A stretch of 64,000 nucleotides of DNA. Source: Saxidomus purpurata. Lineage: Eukaryota > Mollusca > Bivalvia > Venerida > Veneridae. Below, piece after piece: positions 21,728 through 31,250 of this stretch. The number at the start of each line of letters is the position of its first letter. The first letter of the stretch is position 1. Position numbers and translations under genes: made by a program. The stretch spans positions 13,177,399-13,241,398 of the forward strand of contig JAFMSR010000008.1 in assembly GCA_022818135.1 (NCBI GenBank), given 5' to 3'. The notes below the pieces were generated by a model. It did no database searches. It was given only the letters and a program-made list of their open reading frames with translations, and was not told the DNA's origin.

Positions 21728-24700
21728 TAATAATAATATTCTTTATTTAACGAAGGTGACTTGATAAGCCAACAGGCTTATCTTACTCGAGGCCTTCAAA
21801 CATATACATATTCAAACATGCAAAAATCAAAGACATGTTAAACAACAGCACAATATATATGATAAAGAAACATGAGCAAGACACGAGTTAAATATTAACT
21901 ATATAATAATATATATATGTCTATGTAAAACAAGGTGACCCCCAGGCAGGGTAAATATTGACCCCAGGGGCATGATTTGAACTAACTTGGTAGAGGTCCA
22001 CTATACAATGCTGTATACTAAAGGTCCACTACTAAGCGAAAATTAAGTGACAGTTATTTCAATGGCAAGTACATAACCTTATGCAAGACACTAAATAATG
22101 AAGATTGTCAGGTTAAAATTTACAGAAAGTGTTTGGAACACGAAGAAAAGTATGTGTATTATGTTGAAATCTCAGTGATTTGACAAAATGACTACCCAGG
22201 TCTTTTTAACTTTCTTCATAATGCATAGAAAAATAAGTGTACATGTACTGTGGTTTATTTAGAATGTCTACATACCAACTTTCATTTTTTATTAAAAATA
22301 ACTGACTTCTGTGTTTTTTAAAGTATATTTGAATTTTCGCTTTCCTTAGTATTGGACCTTAAATATCTAAGCTTGTGTTTTTTTAGAAGAAGAATTTTAA
22401 AGTGTTTTCCTATAAGACCTACGTCAAATCAAGAGACACCCCGGGCAGGGTCTATTTTGACCCAGGGGTCATAATTTGAACAACGTAGCTAAAGTTCCAC
22501 TATGCAATGCATAACATCTAAGCTCTAAGCCTTGTGGTTTCAGAGAAGAAGAGCTTTACGGTTTTTCCTATTTGTAGCCATAGCAACTAGAGTTCTGCAT
22601 GGAATGGAATTCATTGAACAATTTTGCTAGAGCTTCGTGCGAGGAACATACCTAGCAAGTTTCATCACCATTGGCCCAGTGGTTTCAGAGGTGATGTCTT
22701 TTGAAGCAAAATGTTGACGGACGACGGAGAGTGGGCGACGGGAGCTAAAAATAAACTTCCGTTCCCGTTAGCAAGATGCATGTGCCTCGTCTGACGGCAC
22801 ATTGCAACATTGCCAGCAAATCTGGTACCGCTGATGCGAATGGGCGTTCTGTGTGCGGGCTTCCGGGAAACGGACGATGTGCTTGACCAAATTCGTACAC
22901 ACAAACGTGTGAGCTTACGTTTTGATTTTTCCTGACGTATTGAAACAAGAGACCCAAAAGGGCAATTTTCGCTAGTCATGCTAGTAAGTTTTGTGAAAAT
23001 CTTTGGGAATGTTATCACAGAACAGGCAACAGATGTCACCTTGACCAAGGCTTGACTCACTTACCCCCAAAACAGTAGGGATCATCTACTCAGTAAAACA
23101 ATAGGCAGTGGCTAGGTAGCCGTGACAAAAAGGCTAGGTAGCCGTACATATATTTCATACGAGGCTCTATATAGAATCGTTATTGAATAATCATTCATTC
23201 AGGTACATTATTTGTAATACTTAACTTATTTAATATTAGATAAGGATCGGAGTAGTACCTGTAATTTACCGCTACCTTGTCACTGCCTTCTTTAAGCAGT
23301 TAAATATGTCCGAAATATTGAATTTAAGTTTCTGTCACGATTTTACTTATAATTTTTCTTTTACATATTCATAAAGTTCATAATTTCAGCTTTCATTTGA
23401 TACCAAACATTTAAAAATCATAAAAAAAATAAAGAAAATAAAGGGTACGGTTGTATATTCTTACTTAATCGTATAATTATAGAACGGCCATATAATACAC
23501 TTTTCCAAACAGAACAAGTTGTTTTGAATAAACAACATTCAGAACATTTTTAATGTAACAGAACAATAATTTTTCGCATTCACAAATTAAAGAACATGTG
23601 TCACATATCTTTGACTTAATTGATAAGAGTTAATTTGTCATCTTTTATGACAGGCAATATTTTTCACACGTATCGCGAGTGAAATGACAAGTGGAAAATA
23701 AACATTGACCAGTTACGGTTTATCGGGAAAAGATATTTTAAAACAACCAGATAAAAAATTCTTTATTTTTGAAAGACTTATATTAAAACACAATACGTGA
23801 TAGATCTAGTATAGCGGCGATTTGCAACGAAAATACCGCGGCCGCCATGCGGCCATTCAAAGGATCTAAATGTAACAGGTTGCTTTTACAGGCGTATTGT
23901 ACCAAAAATACAGCGAGGAAAAAATTATGACTTGTGCAACATGTATTAGACTGTTAAAAATGAAAAGAAACAAACATTTGAAATATATGTGCGGTTACCT
24001 AGCCTTTTGGTCTAGGAAGCCGTAAACCAAAAGACTAGGTAGCCGGTCACGGCTACCTAGCCACTGCCAAAACAATAATCCCATGAAGATTGAAGACTGA
24101 AATTATTCTCAAAGTCCATGTCAGTGTGACCTTGACCGTTGACCCTAAAAACTATAGGGATCATCTACAGCAAGTTTAATGAAAGTGAAATGAAAATTGT
24201 GACCAGTAGAGGGTTATAAAGGAAAAGCTTACGGAGGCTATAGTGACCGTGACCTTTGACCCACTGAGCCTAAAACAGTACGAATCGTCTACTTAGTAAG
24301 ACCAATCATCCTATTAAGTTTGAAGACTGTGGGTGATATAGATCTCAAGATACTGAGCGGAAAAGTTTGGGCCACTGCACCCCCCCGATACTGATCATCT
24401 ACAGGTTGCTGGGAACCTTATATACATGTACTTAAGTTTCATGAAACTCAAATGAAGATTGTGACCTGTACAAGTGTTATCAAGGAAAAGTTTACGAACA
24501 GACGGGCGAGTAGTCTCCGAAGGCGAACAGATTTGACATGTTTAGGTGTGACAGTTATGAATGTCAGATCTATGAAAGGGGTCACACTGCAACGCCAAAT
24601 TAATTAGGCTAACGGACGAGGGTGGTCGAGTGATTAATGCTCAGTACTACTGATCCGGAGGTCCCCAGTTCGAATCCCGGTCGAGGCACTGGAGATTTCA

Positions 24701-25580
24701 GAAACGTTTTTTCAAATTTTCCCATCCACCTAGAGATGTACTGGTTAGAAACCCAGAGGTAGTCTCACACGTATCGGTGATGTACACCGGGTACGTAAAA
24801 GAACCAAGGGATCTTTTCGTAAAAGAGAAAGGGTCTGGTATCCGGTTCTATCTTTTCAAACTGCGCCTGTCAGGAGTGTTGGTAATTTCACCCAGGAAAA
24901 ATCCCAGGGTCGACCGGAACAATCTAAATGAACAGACGGACAATGGACAGCGCGGAATGTGGTAGTGTGTGGGTAATTCGTCTACAAGTATAGAAAGATT
25001 TAGTGAAAAATATTTAAAATTGAATGAACTATGACAATTCTCCTGTGAACAATATCTTAGAAATGTTGTTGACATAGAAATCATCGTGTGTATCGTAGAT
25101 TATTTCTCATTTTGTCCATTGGTTTCTGTTTATATGCACGTGTCTTCATTAGACTATGACGTTTATAACAAGAGCTCCGCCTACGTGTTTTTGATGCTCG
25201 TCTGATTTGATCTTTTTACAGTTTATTTATTACCATTTTTTAAATAACAGTGTCCTTGATCTTGACCCTGAAACACTATCTCACGAAAGGTTTTTCCGTA
25301 AATAATTACTACATACTAAGTTTGGTCACACTAATTCAACTGCAACTAAAGATATTGTATTTTCCCATTTTTCTATTTATAGAAAGAAATCCCTTAACTT
25401 TGACCCCATGAGCCCTAAACACAGTCTTAATAAAAGTCTTTATTTATATGTATTACACTAAAATAATTTAGTTACATTATGTCAATTGTAACTAAAGATA
25501 TTGCATATATTACCGTTTTCTATTTTTTACAAAGTTTGGTTGCATTATGTTCACTGACTCAAAAATATTGTGTGTGTGTG

Positions 25581-25612
<32 letters not shown>

Positions 25613-28600
25613 TGTGTGTGACTTTCTGAGTTAAGAAGGGGCAATAATCCTGTCAAAATACATGACAGGGTTATGTAACTTGTAAAACTCTTCCTTCATT
25701 ATATTGTACATTTGATAGTGAACAGGTATTCCAAGTTTCAAAGTGATAGCGTTAATAGTTGTAAGTGACCTAAACGCAAAACTTAATAAAAAACAGACTA
25801 GCTAAAAATGACAAAGTCAAAAAATACTAAGATATTCCCCCCTCCCCCAAATGTATGTCTCAAAAACCCATTTGATATGTTGAAGTATATCATCCATTAA
25901 TTGTTTGTGTACAAATGAAGAAGCTGTGTCCAGTTCTCAAAATCGACCAAAATCATCAAGCATCTTTAGCATATAAAGTGAAGAAGGGTATTAGTTTATA
26001 ATTAGATGAACAAGTTTTCCAAGTTTCAAAGTGATATATTTGATAGTTTCCATGTAAGTGACCTAAACGCAAAATTTAACTAACTTCGACGACAACGACG
26101 TTCAAGTGACGACAATAGCTTGTCACTTTTTTCATAAAATCAGACGAGCTAAAAATGCTAATGCGGTGGAAATTTGTGGACTCTGAAGCGGTGTCGGATT
26201 TGCAGGACCTGCGCTGGACTGTTTTGCGTAGCACTTTGTTTATGCTTTCATTCTGATGAAAGTTAAAACATATTTAACATATAGAACCGTGTGATCATTT
26301 ATAGAGTAAGGAAAAGTACAAAATATACATCACTTTAAAAATTTAATTTAATTTATTAAACCCAAAAAAGGCTAAAGGCCAACATTCGTTCATTTATTCC
26401 GTCAAGACCAAATTTCTCAAAACGTGAACAGAGTGTTCATACGGACACACTCGATTTTTGGCAACTTTTATTTTACCGAGGATTTTCTCCTCATTGGACA
26501 AACTTCCTTGATATATGCTGAAACAATGTCTATAACCCGTTACTCACAAAGACAACTGAAAAGGCAACACAATTCTCAAATATACCCTCCGTAAAAGCAT
26601 GCGTTTTGATTTTAAACTGCTGTGAACGTCGTAAACTGCTATCAACGCTGTAAACTGCTGTCAACACCGGAGGTGGTACATCGTATAATAAGGTTCTGTA
26701 TTTGTATTTTAGTTTTATCGTTGGTACCGAATAATCCATATGACCAACTCCCCCAGAGGAATTTAGTTATTTTGGGTTTCAGGGGATAGTGCAAGATACA
26801 GAACGCGTCCCGTTCAAGAGACACCCCTTGTTCTTTAACATGTCAATTCCAGCGCGTTATCCCGCTCCTCAAGGTTATGTGTATGTGTGTGTGCGTGTGC
26901 GTGTGCATGCGTGCGTGCGTGCGTGTGCGTGTGCACCGGATAATCCGTATGACCAAAGCACCCAGAAGAATTTTAGTTATTTTAAGTTTCGTTGGATAGT
27001 GCAAGTTACAGAACGTGATCCGTTCCAGAGACACCCCCTGGTTCTTAAACATGACCGGTGAACAGCCCTCGGTTTTAGGTCTCATCCGATAGAACATTAG
27101 TTATGTGTTAGTTATTAAACAACTGATCCGCGTATGTATGTATTTACTTTGTTATCTCTATTGCATTGAGAGATATATCTTTAGTATTGAGAGAGATCTT
27201 TCACAACATGAGATATATCTCAGTAAAAGAAAGACATCTCCTAATTTACAGAGATGTCTCTGCATTGCTCTGCTTTTTTTGTTAAATAGTAAAAGAGATA
27301 TCTCTCTAATTTCGAAGACATATCTTTCGTTTTACTAGACATATCTCTTTCACGCTGCGAGATATATTTGTATCACAAACCGATATCTCCTGAATTTTAA
27401 ATGGTATCTCTTCTGCTTGCAAAGAATATAGAATTGGTTCGCCATAACATTTGATTTTGACGGAATGGGTGATATTAAGCCATTTCTTGGTTACATAAAG
27501 TTATTCAAAATTATATTCTTTTCCTCACCCTTTAAATAAATACACAGTTCTATACGTAAATATGTTTAAACTTTAATTTCATAAAACAGATCTGCTTGCC
27601 ATTCCGGTCCAGCAAATCCGACACTTTCAAAATTGGGTCAAACCCTCCCATGAACGATATATAGTCACAATTGAATGAAAAAAAATGTGCATAAGGACAA
27701 TACGATACACGTCAACATTTCTAACATAATTTGTCATAGCTCATTCAATTTTAACTGTTGAAGAAATACCCACACACGGTGTCATATTCCGCTTTTTCAA
27801 TACACCACCCGCCACACCGATAAACCCAACTTGGTAGAGCTGGAGCGACAAAAATTTGTATACGGGTAAATATTTCTAGATTTTCTTGGTATACTATTAT
27901 ATCTATCTAAAAATGCAATTAACACTATTAAAGGGCGATGATTGATGCACCAAGTGGTCTTTGTAGACTTGAATTTAAATATAAAAGAAAGTAACTTTAA
28001 CTGCATCTTCATGAGTCGTATTTTCATCAGTTTAATCATTTACATGAAAGATTTGTCATCGAAGCAGCTTATACACGCCTTACTTGACGATTTTCCGAAC
28101 AATGTATGACATTTATTTCGGGCGCGCCAGCTTTACCATTTGTAACGCTACATGGTCGTCTTTAATTTCCGACATCATCACCAAAATATCGTTCCATAGT
28201 ATGGATGGAAATTTCGACAGATTGTAGTTACTATACAAAATTCTATCGCACGAAATAAAAACATGGGTTGGTACGTCGTTATTTCAGCAGAAATGGTTTT
28301 TTAATAATTTTTTAGATACATATAATAGTAAACCAAAAAGTCTGGAAATATTTACCCTTACAAAAAATATGTCGCTCAATCAGTCTATCAAGTCGCTCCT
28401 GCTCTATCGGCGTTACCGGGGTGACCCGCATAAAAAGCCACCCAAGCCCGCACATCGAACGTCCATTCACAGTTGCTGGTTCACCCCCGTGATGATACTA
28501 ACTTAAGAACAAACTATTTAAGATACGTACCGATATTAATATGAATCCCGTGCAGATGTAGAGACATACGTTGAGCGACACAAATATCACTGAGCAAAGG

Positions 28601-28788
28601 AAAACCAGTGGGTTATGGGTTATCCAAAACTTTAAAAAATCCCATCTCCTTAAGAATGGATCTTTTACAAAAGGTTCACCAAAGTATTTGTAAACGACAA
28701 ACATGTTGACTAACACCAGTGACATTAAACAGCCATGTAATATTCTCACTCTTTTCTTAGACTTCTTGGTCAGCTCAACCGATTCCAT
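19459..28788 (-). CDS. Membrane-anchored Mab-21/cGAS-like nucleotidyltransferase (two-exon model)
   Basis: The model joins exon 28,531-28,788 (86 codons, ATG at 28,788) to exon 19,459-20,805. Both borders are phase 0, with donor GTACGT and acceptor TTTTTTTCAG, giving 534 residues. Residues 17-36 and 60-84 are hydrophobic helices; 95-110 form a basic juxtamembrane stretch. The rest is a Mab-21 fold: GSSAEG at 171-176, D217-F-D219 as the metal-binding pair, and D344 in 'FEGDIVFGIH' as the probable third ligand. The C-terminal helical lobe contains 'EWHISF' and 'LKTILLWELE'. Mab-21 members include cGAS-like receptors that make cyclic dinucleotides and inactive or membrane forms such as ITPRIP, ITPRIPL and TMEM102. 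I infer a membrane-bound enzyme or sensor; nucleotide product, ligand and topology are unknown. The domain call is firm. The 7.7-kb intron join rests only on phase, strand, order and topology; further exons may exist, or the NTase could start at the internal ATG (20,793). Confidence 0.55.
21290..22730 (-). repeat. Family A-like tandem units, degenerate, inverted relative to 14,868-15,937
   Basis: Units of about 170 bp carry 'GACCCCAGGGGCAT(A/G)ATTTGAAC', 'TTGGTAGAGGTCCACTA' and 'TAAGCTCTAGACCTTGTGGTT', reverse-complement relatives of the family A core. They are interrupted by a TAA microsatellite and by an unrelated AT-rich insert (about 22,020-22,360). Confidence 0.6.
21648..21738. repeat. 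(TAA)n microsatellite
   Basis: About 90 bp of ATA/TAA repeats with two short interruptions, within a degenerate family A unit. Confidence 0.97.
23095..24077. mobile_element. 965-bp terminal-inverted-repeat transposon with 9-bp target duplication
   Basis: The element spans 23,104-24,068. The first 23 bases (GGCAGTGGCTAGGTAGCCGT + GAC) are the perfect reverse complement of 24,046-24,068. It is flanked on both sides by AAAACAATA (23,095-23,103 and 24,069-24,077). A second inverted pair, GGCTAGGTAGCCGTA and GGTTACCTAGCC, lies just inside. There is no coding capacity, so it is non-autonomous. TIRs beginning GG with 8-9-bp duplications fit Merlin- or Mutator-like superfamilies; the choice is inference. 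Confidence 0.9.
24078..24540. repeat. Tandem units around the TIR transposon insertion
   Basis: Units of about 140-150 bp contain 'GATCATCTAC', 'AAGTTTGAAGACTGTGG', 'GTGACCTTTGACCCACTGA' and 'AAAAGTTTACG'. The same array begins before the transposon (from about 22,990), so the transposon interrupts it. Confidence 0.6.
24615..24965 (+). mobile_element. tRNA-derived SINE
   Basis: The head is tRNA-like with an RNA polymerase III A box (GGTGGTCGAGTGAT, about 24,621-24,634) and a B box (AGTTCGAATCC, 24,667-24,677). It starts GACGAGG-TGG-CGAGTG like class II (Ser/Leu) tRNAs. A body with 'GATGTACACCGGGTACGTAA' and 'AACCAAGGGATCTTTTCG' follows. The tRNA part cannot fold as a functional gene (no intact anticodon arm). 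The 3' end is uncertain. Confidence 0.75.
24621..24677 (+). promoter_or_regulatory. Internal Pol III promoter (A and B boxes) of the SINE
   Basis: A-box-like TGGTCGAGTGA and near-consensus B box AGTTCGAATCC (consensus GGTTCGANNCC) are about 45 bp apart, the spacing found in tRNA genes. Confidence 0.7.
25167..26155 (-). mobile_element. Tandem-core element, family D (CTCGTCTGATTTT type), inverted copy
   Basis: Read on the minus strand it starts TTTTTAGCTCGTCTGATTTT (26,155 downward) and ends GGCGGAGCTCTTGTT. It matches the + strand copies at 35,779-37,024 and 57,688-58,343. Core phrases include 'AAGTGACCTAAACGCAAA' and 'CCAAGTTTCAAAGTGATA'. A GT/GC microsatellite lies inside. Confidence 0.75.
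25569..25620. repeat. (GT)n/(GTGC)n microsatellite
   Basis: Pure GT run grading into GTGC units and back, inside the inverted family D element. Confidence 0.97.
26725..27060. repeat. Tandem duplication separated by a GT/GC microsatellite
   Basis: 'ACCGAATAATCCATATGACC' at 26,725 recurs as 'ACCGGATAATCCGTATGACC' at 26,935. Each is followed for about 115 bp by related sequence ('TTTTAGTTATTTT', 'GGATAGTGCAAG', 'ACAGAACG', 'AGAGACACCCC'). The microsatellite fills 26,878-26,935. Confidence 0.8.
27150..27420. repeat. Cluster of GAGATATATCTC-type palindromes
   Basis: At least ten words of the form (A/G)GA(T/C)AT(A/-)TCTC recur every 20-45 bases: GAGAGATATATCT, GAGATATATCTC, AGAGATGTCTCT, AGAGATATCTCTCT, AGACATATCTCTTT, GAGATATAT, CGATATCTCC. 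Each is itself nearly palindromic. Confidence 0.75.
27625..28530. other. Intron sequence next to the membrane exon, nothing recognised
   Basis: Unique-looking AT-rich DNA, with a short GC-richer patch at 28,385-28,495. No exon with convincing borders found on either strand. Confidence 0.35.
28531..28788 (-). CDS. First exon: two transmembrane helices
   Basis: The ATG at 28,788 has A at -3 and G at +4, a good start context. It opens 86 codons ending in frame at donor GTACGT (28,530-28,525), a strong consensus. The product begins MESVELTKKSKKRVRILHGC, a basic N terminus. Hydrophobic segments follow at residues 17-36 (containing 'MSLVLVNMFVVYKYF') and 60-84 (ending 'YICTGFILIS'), with the charged loop 'EPFVKDPFLRRWDF' between. 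The frame ends TCG|GTACGT, phase 0, matching the Mab-21 exon. It could also belong to another gene with exons I missed. Confidence 0.6.
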
Positions 28789-28870
28789 ATTAAGTAGTAT
28801 AACTTGTTTGTAATTGTGCTTATTATTATAACCTGTCACGTTAATAGCCTAGATATAGGTTTTAGGTACC

Positions 28871-28876
28871 ACGTGA
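28871..28876. promoter_or_regulatory. CACGTG E-box upstream of the membrane exon
   Basis: CACGTG lies in 'GTACCACGTGACTT', about 83 bases upstream of the ATG at 28,788. It is a possible bHLH-ZIP site in a proximal promoter; a 6-bp palindrome can also occur by chance. Confidence 0.3.
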
Positions 28877-30035
28877 CTTTTCAAATACTGCCAACTTTAT
28901 CTAAAGCAGTTCGCTTAAAGAATAGTGCTCGTTTTATGTTTAGTAGTTGAAAGAAATCCATCATACAAATTTCCGTGGCTACATCGAAAGTGAAAGTAAG
29001 TTTATCACCCGAGTTATCTTTCATACAGAGTTTCGACAGGCATACCGTAAAAGAACTGTGTCTGCTGGTTAAGACACGTTTGACCATCCGTAGAATCAAC
29101 AGTTACTGTGCTTTAACACGTTTTGTTTGTATGAATTTAAATGCTATGCCGAGAGATCCTAGCTGAATACTGAAAATTCAGAATCTGAGACAAAGTCTGA
29201 CACATGCAGACAACATTGAAAACGACCTTGGACACATTACCATGTTTGGAATTTAATTTCATTCGCTTACAGGTCCCTTTGAGATTTGTGTTTTGACCGT
29301 TCATAGACAAAAAATAGACATCCATGTATCTCAACATCTTAATTAAGAGAAGGCTGAAAATCGATCTCTCATAATCCAAAGATAGACATGGTGACCCCTA
29401 AGCGTAATCTCTGTAGGTGGACAATGAAAATCCGACCTTCGAGCTCAGACCCTTTGCTATCTGGTGAAACCGAAAATAGCATGACACAGATGACAAAATC
29501 AAAACATCCAAATCCCCAGCCCAGCATACGAACCATTGACAGAATACATGTATAATACTATGTATTGAAAAATTGTCGTGAGTCGTGACATTACAAAACA
29601 TTTTACAGACATACTGAATACTAATGTTCAATCTCCTTCGCAGAGTTTTCGTTTCTTACACTCACTTTCATGAATGTAATGAGCTGATAGAGTAAGAGAG
29701 TGACTAATCCTAAGCTTTAATTCCGAAAATCAACACCGTCTTTGAAAATACTCAAAAGACGCCTTACGATGAACGAACTATACACAGTACACTAAAAAAC
29801 TATCGTCCGTCCACTGTTTTCACCTGAGTGAATATATAGTGGAAATTTGAGTTTCTTGGTCTGGTTTTAAACAGTGGTAGATCTACCTGAATCATAAATA
29901 AATAAATAAATCCATCGACTCAGAATTCTATATTTTGGCGATAATTTATTTAAACATTTTTTCATACAAGCAAGGGTTTGTCAGTGAGCAATATTTTTCC
30001 TGTCGGTTTATTGACTCTTTACAACGAACAACATA
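28877..30035. other. Intergenic stretch between the divergent genes, nothing recognised
   Basis: Several short open frames occur on both strands (28,881-29,631) with no splice borders or recognisable protein. No repeats detected by eye. Confidence 0.35.
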
Positions 30036-30866
30036 CTACATTTGTTGAGTTTATTTCAATAAAATGTCGAAAATTGCGGGAAACGTCACCAGAAAGCATC
30101 GCAAGCATGACGTCATTTTAACGTCGTCATCGTCATATGGTTTCCAGCATTCATTACGCTCGGTATACTTTTTGACGTTAATCCGGGTAACAAATTTTGA
30201 TAATTTTCACTGCGTGGACAGTGAGTTTATCGGAATTTATTTAATGCTAACTAATGAAATACTGTGTTATATCAGTGAAATATAGAGTGATGATATAGAT
30301 TTCATATCAGTCACAGTGTGGGTGATATAGGTCTGCCGGAACTACTTTTTTAAGTAGTGCTATACTAATTTTGCTTTTGTTTTAATATTTACTAAAATAA
30401 AAGAAAATTTGTTTGTTTTGTTTAGTGGATATGGAATAATCTCCTCAAAGTGATACAATTTCACTTTTAACTCCCGCCCCCCCCCCCCGTGAAAATATTA
30501 CAATTGTATCACTTCTCGGTGAGATATATTCCATATCCACTCAAAACAAACAATATTTATTTAATGTTTTTCAGTGGATTATAGAGTTTTATTTAATGTT
30601 TTCGAGTGAATTATAGAGTTTTCTCAGTGAAATAAAAGTGATAATCCACAGTTTTGAAACAGTGGATTACCATTTTTATTTTTCACTGTTTTTGCAATCT
30701 TCTACCCGGATTTACGCCAAAAAGTATACCGAGCGTAATTAATGCTGGAAACCATGCGACGATGACGTCGTTAAAATGACGTCATTTGCGCTATGTTTTT
30801 TGATGACGTTTCCCGCGATTTTCGTTATTTTATAGAAACAAACTCAATAAAAGTAGAGTTTTAACC
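30036..30866. mobile_element. Foldback element with about 240-bp inverted arms
   Basis: The left arm (about 30,036-30,250; 'CGAAAATTGCGGGAAACGTC', 'CATTCATTACGCTCGGTATA', 'CTTTTTGACGTTAATCCGGG') is inverted in the right arm (about 30,645-30,866; 'TACCGAGCGTAATTAATGC', 'GACGTTTCCCGCGATTTTCG'). The centre has another hairpin (30,425-30,540) around a poly-C run: GTGGATATGGAAT against ATTCCATATCCAC. Both arms carry TGACGTCA. No coding sequence. Confidence 0.75.
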
Positions 30867-31250
30867 ATAAAATAAACAGAAAAATTGTTGGTATCGGTGT
30901 AATATCACGTTAATTTCACTCGCGAACACCAAAAGTTGTCATTTTTCACTCGTGGCTGCGCCACTCGTGAAAATATCACTTTTGGTGCCCACTCGGTGAA
31001 ATTATAACGTGATCTTACACCGAAACCAACAATTATCCTCTATTTCTCAGTGAAATAAAAGTGACAATCAACAGTTTTGAAACAGTGGATTACCATTTTT
31101 ATTTTTCACTGTTTTTGCAGTCTGTAACCCGGATTTACGTCAAAAAGTATACCGAGCGTATTTAATGCTGGAAACCATGCGACGATGACGTCGTTAAAAT
31201 GACGTCATTTGCGCTATGTTTTTTTATGACGTTTCCCGCGATCATATGGA
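30867..31250. repeat. Hairpin unit plus second copy of the foldback right arm
   Basis: About 30,893-31,023 is an imperfect palindrome ('CGGTGTAATATCACGTTAAT' ... 'ATAACGTGATCTTACACCG', with 'ACCAAAAGTTG' against 'CACTTTTGGTG'). From 31,083 the 'AACAGTGGATTACCATTTTT' to 'GACGTTTCCCGCGA' arm is repeated as a direct copy of 30,655-30,820. Confidence 0.75.

Larger units (their letters stand above)
26191..27624. repeat. Region bounded by a 19-bp inverted sequence
   Basis: GTGTCGGATTTGCAGGACC (26,191-26,209) is inverted at 27,606-27,624 with one mismatch. Between lie a 210-bp-offset duplication (26,725-27,060), a GT/GC microsatellite (26,878-26,935) and a GATATC palindrome block. No target duplication and no coding sequence were seen, so a transposon call is only tentative. 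Confidence 0.4.
20806..28530 (-). other. Presumed 7.7-kb intron filled with repeats
   Basis: Flanked by an acceptor at 20,806 and a donor at 28,525-28,530 on the minus strand. It contains family A-like tandem units (21,290-22,700), a TAA microsatellite, the 965-bp TIR element, a SINE, an inverted family D element and a GAGATATATCTC-rich block. I found no further Mab-21-compatible exon in it, but short exons could be missed. Confidence 0.45.

Noticed and set aside
24615..24690. Functional tRNA gene
   Set aside because: A and B boxes are present but the acceptor and anticodon stems do not pair as a tRNA and a SINE body follows.
26789..27061. Frame encoding a VCVRVRVHACVR-like run
   Set aside because: Arises from the GT/GC microsatellite and a tandem duplication.
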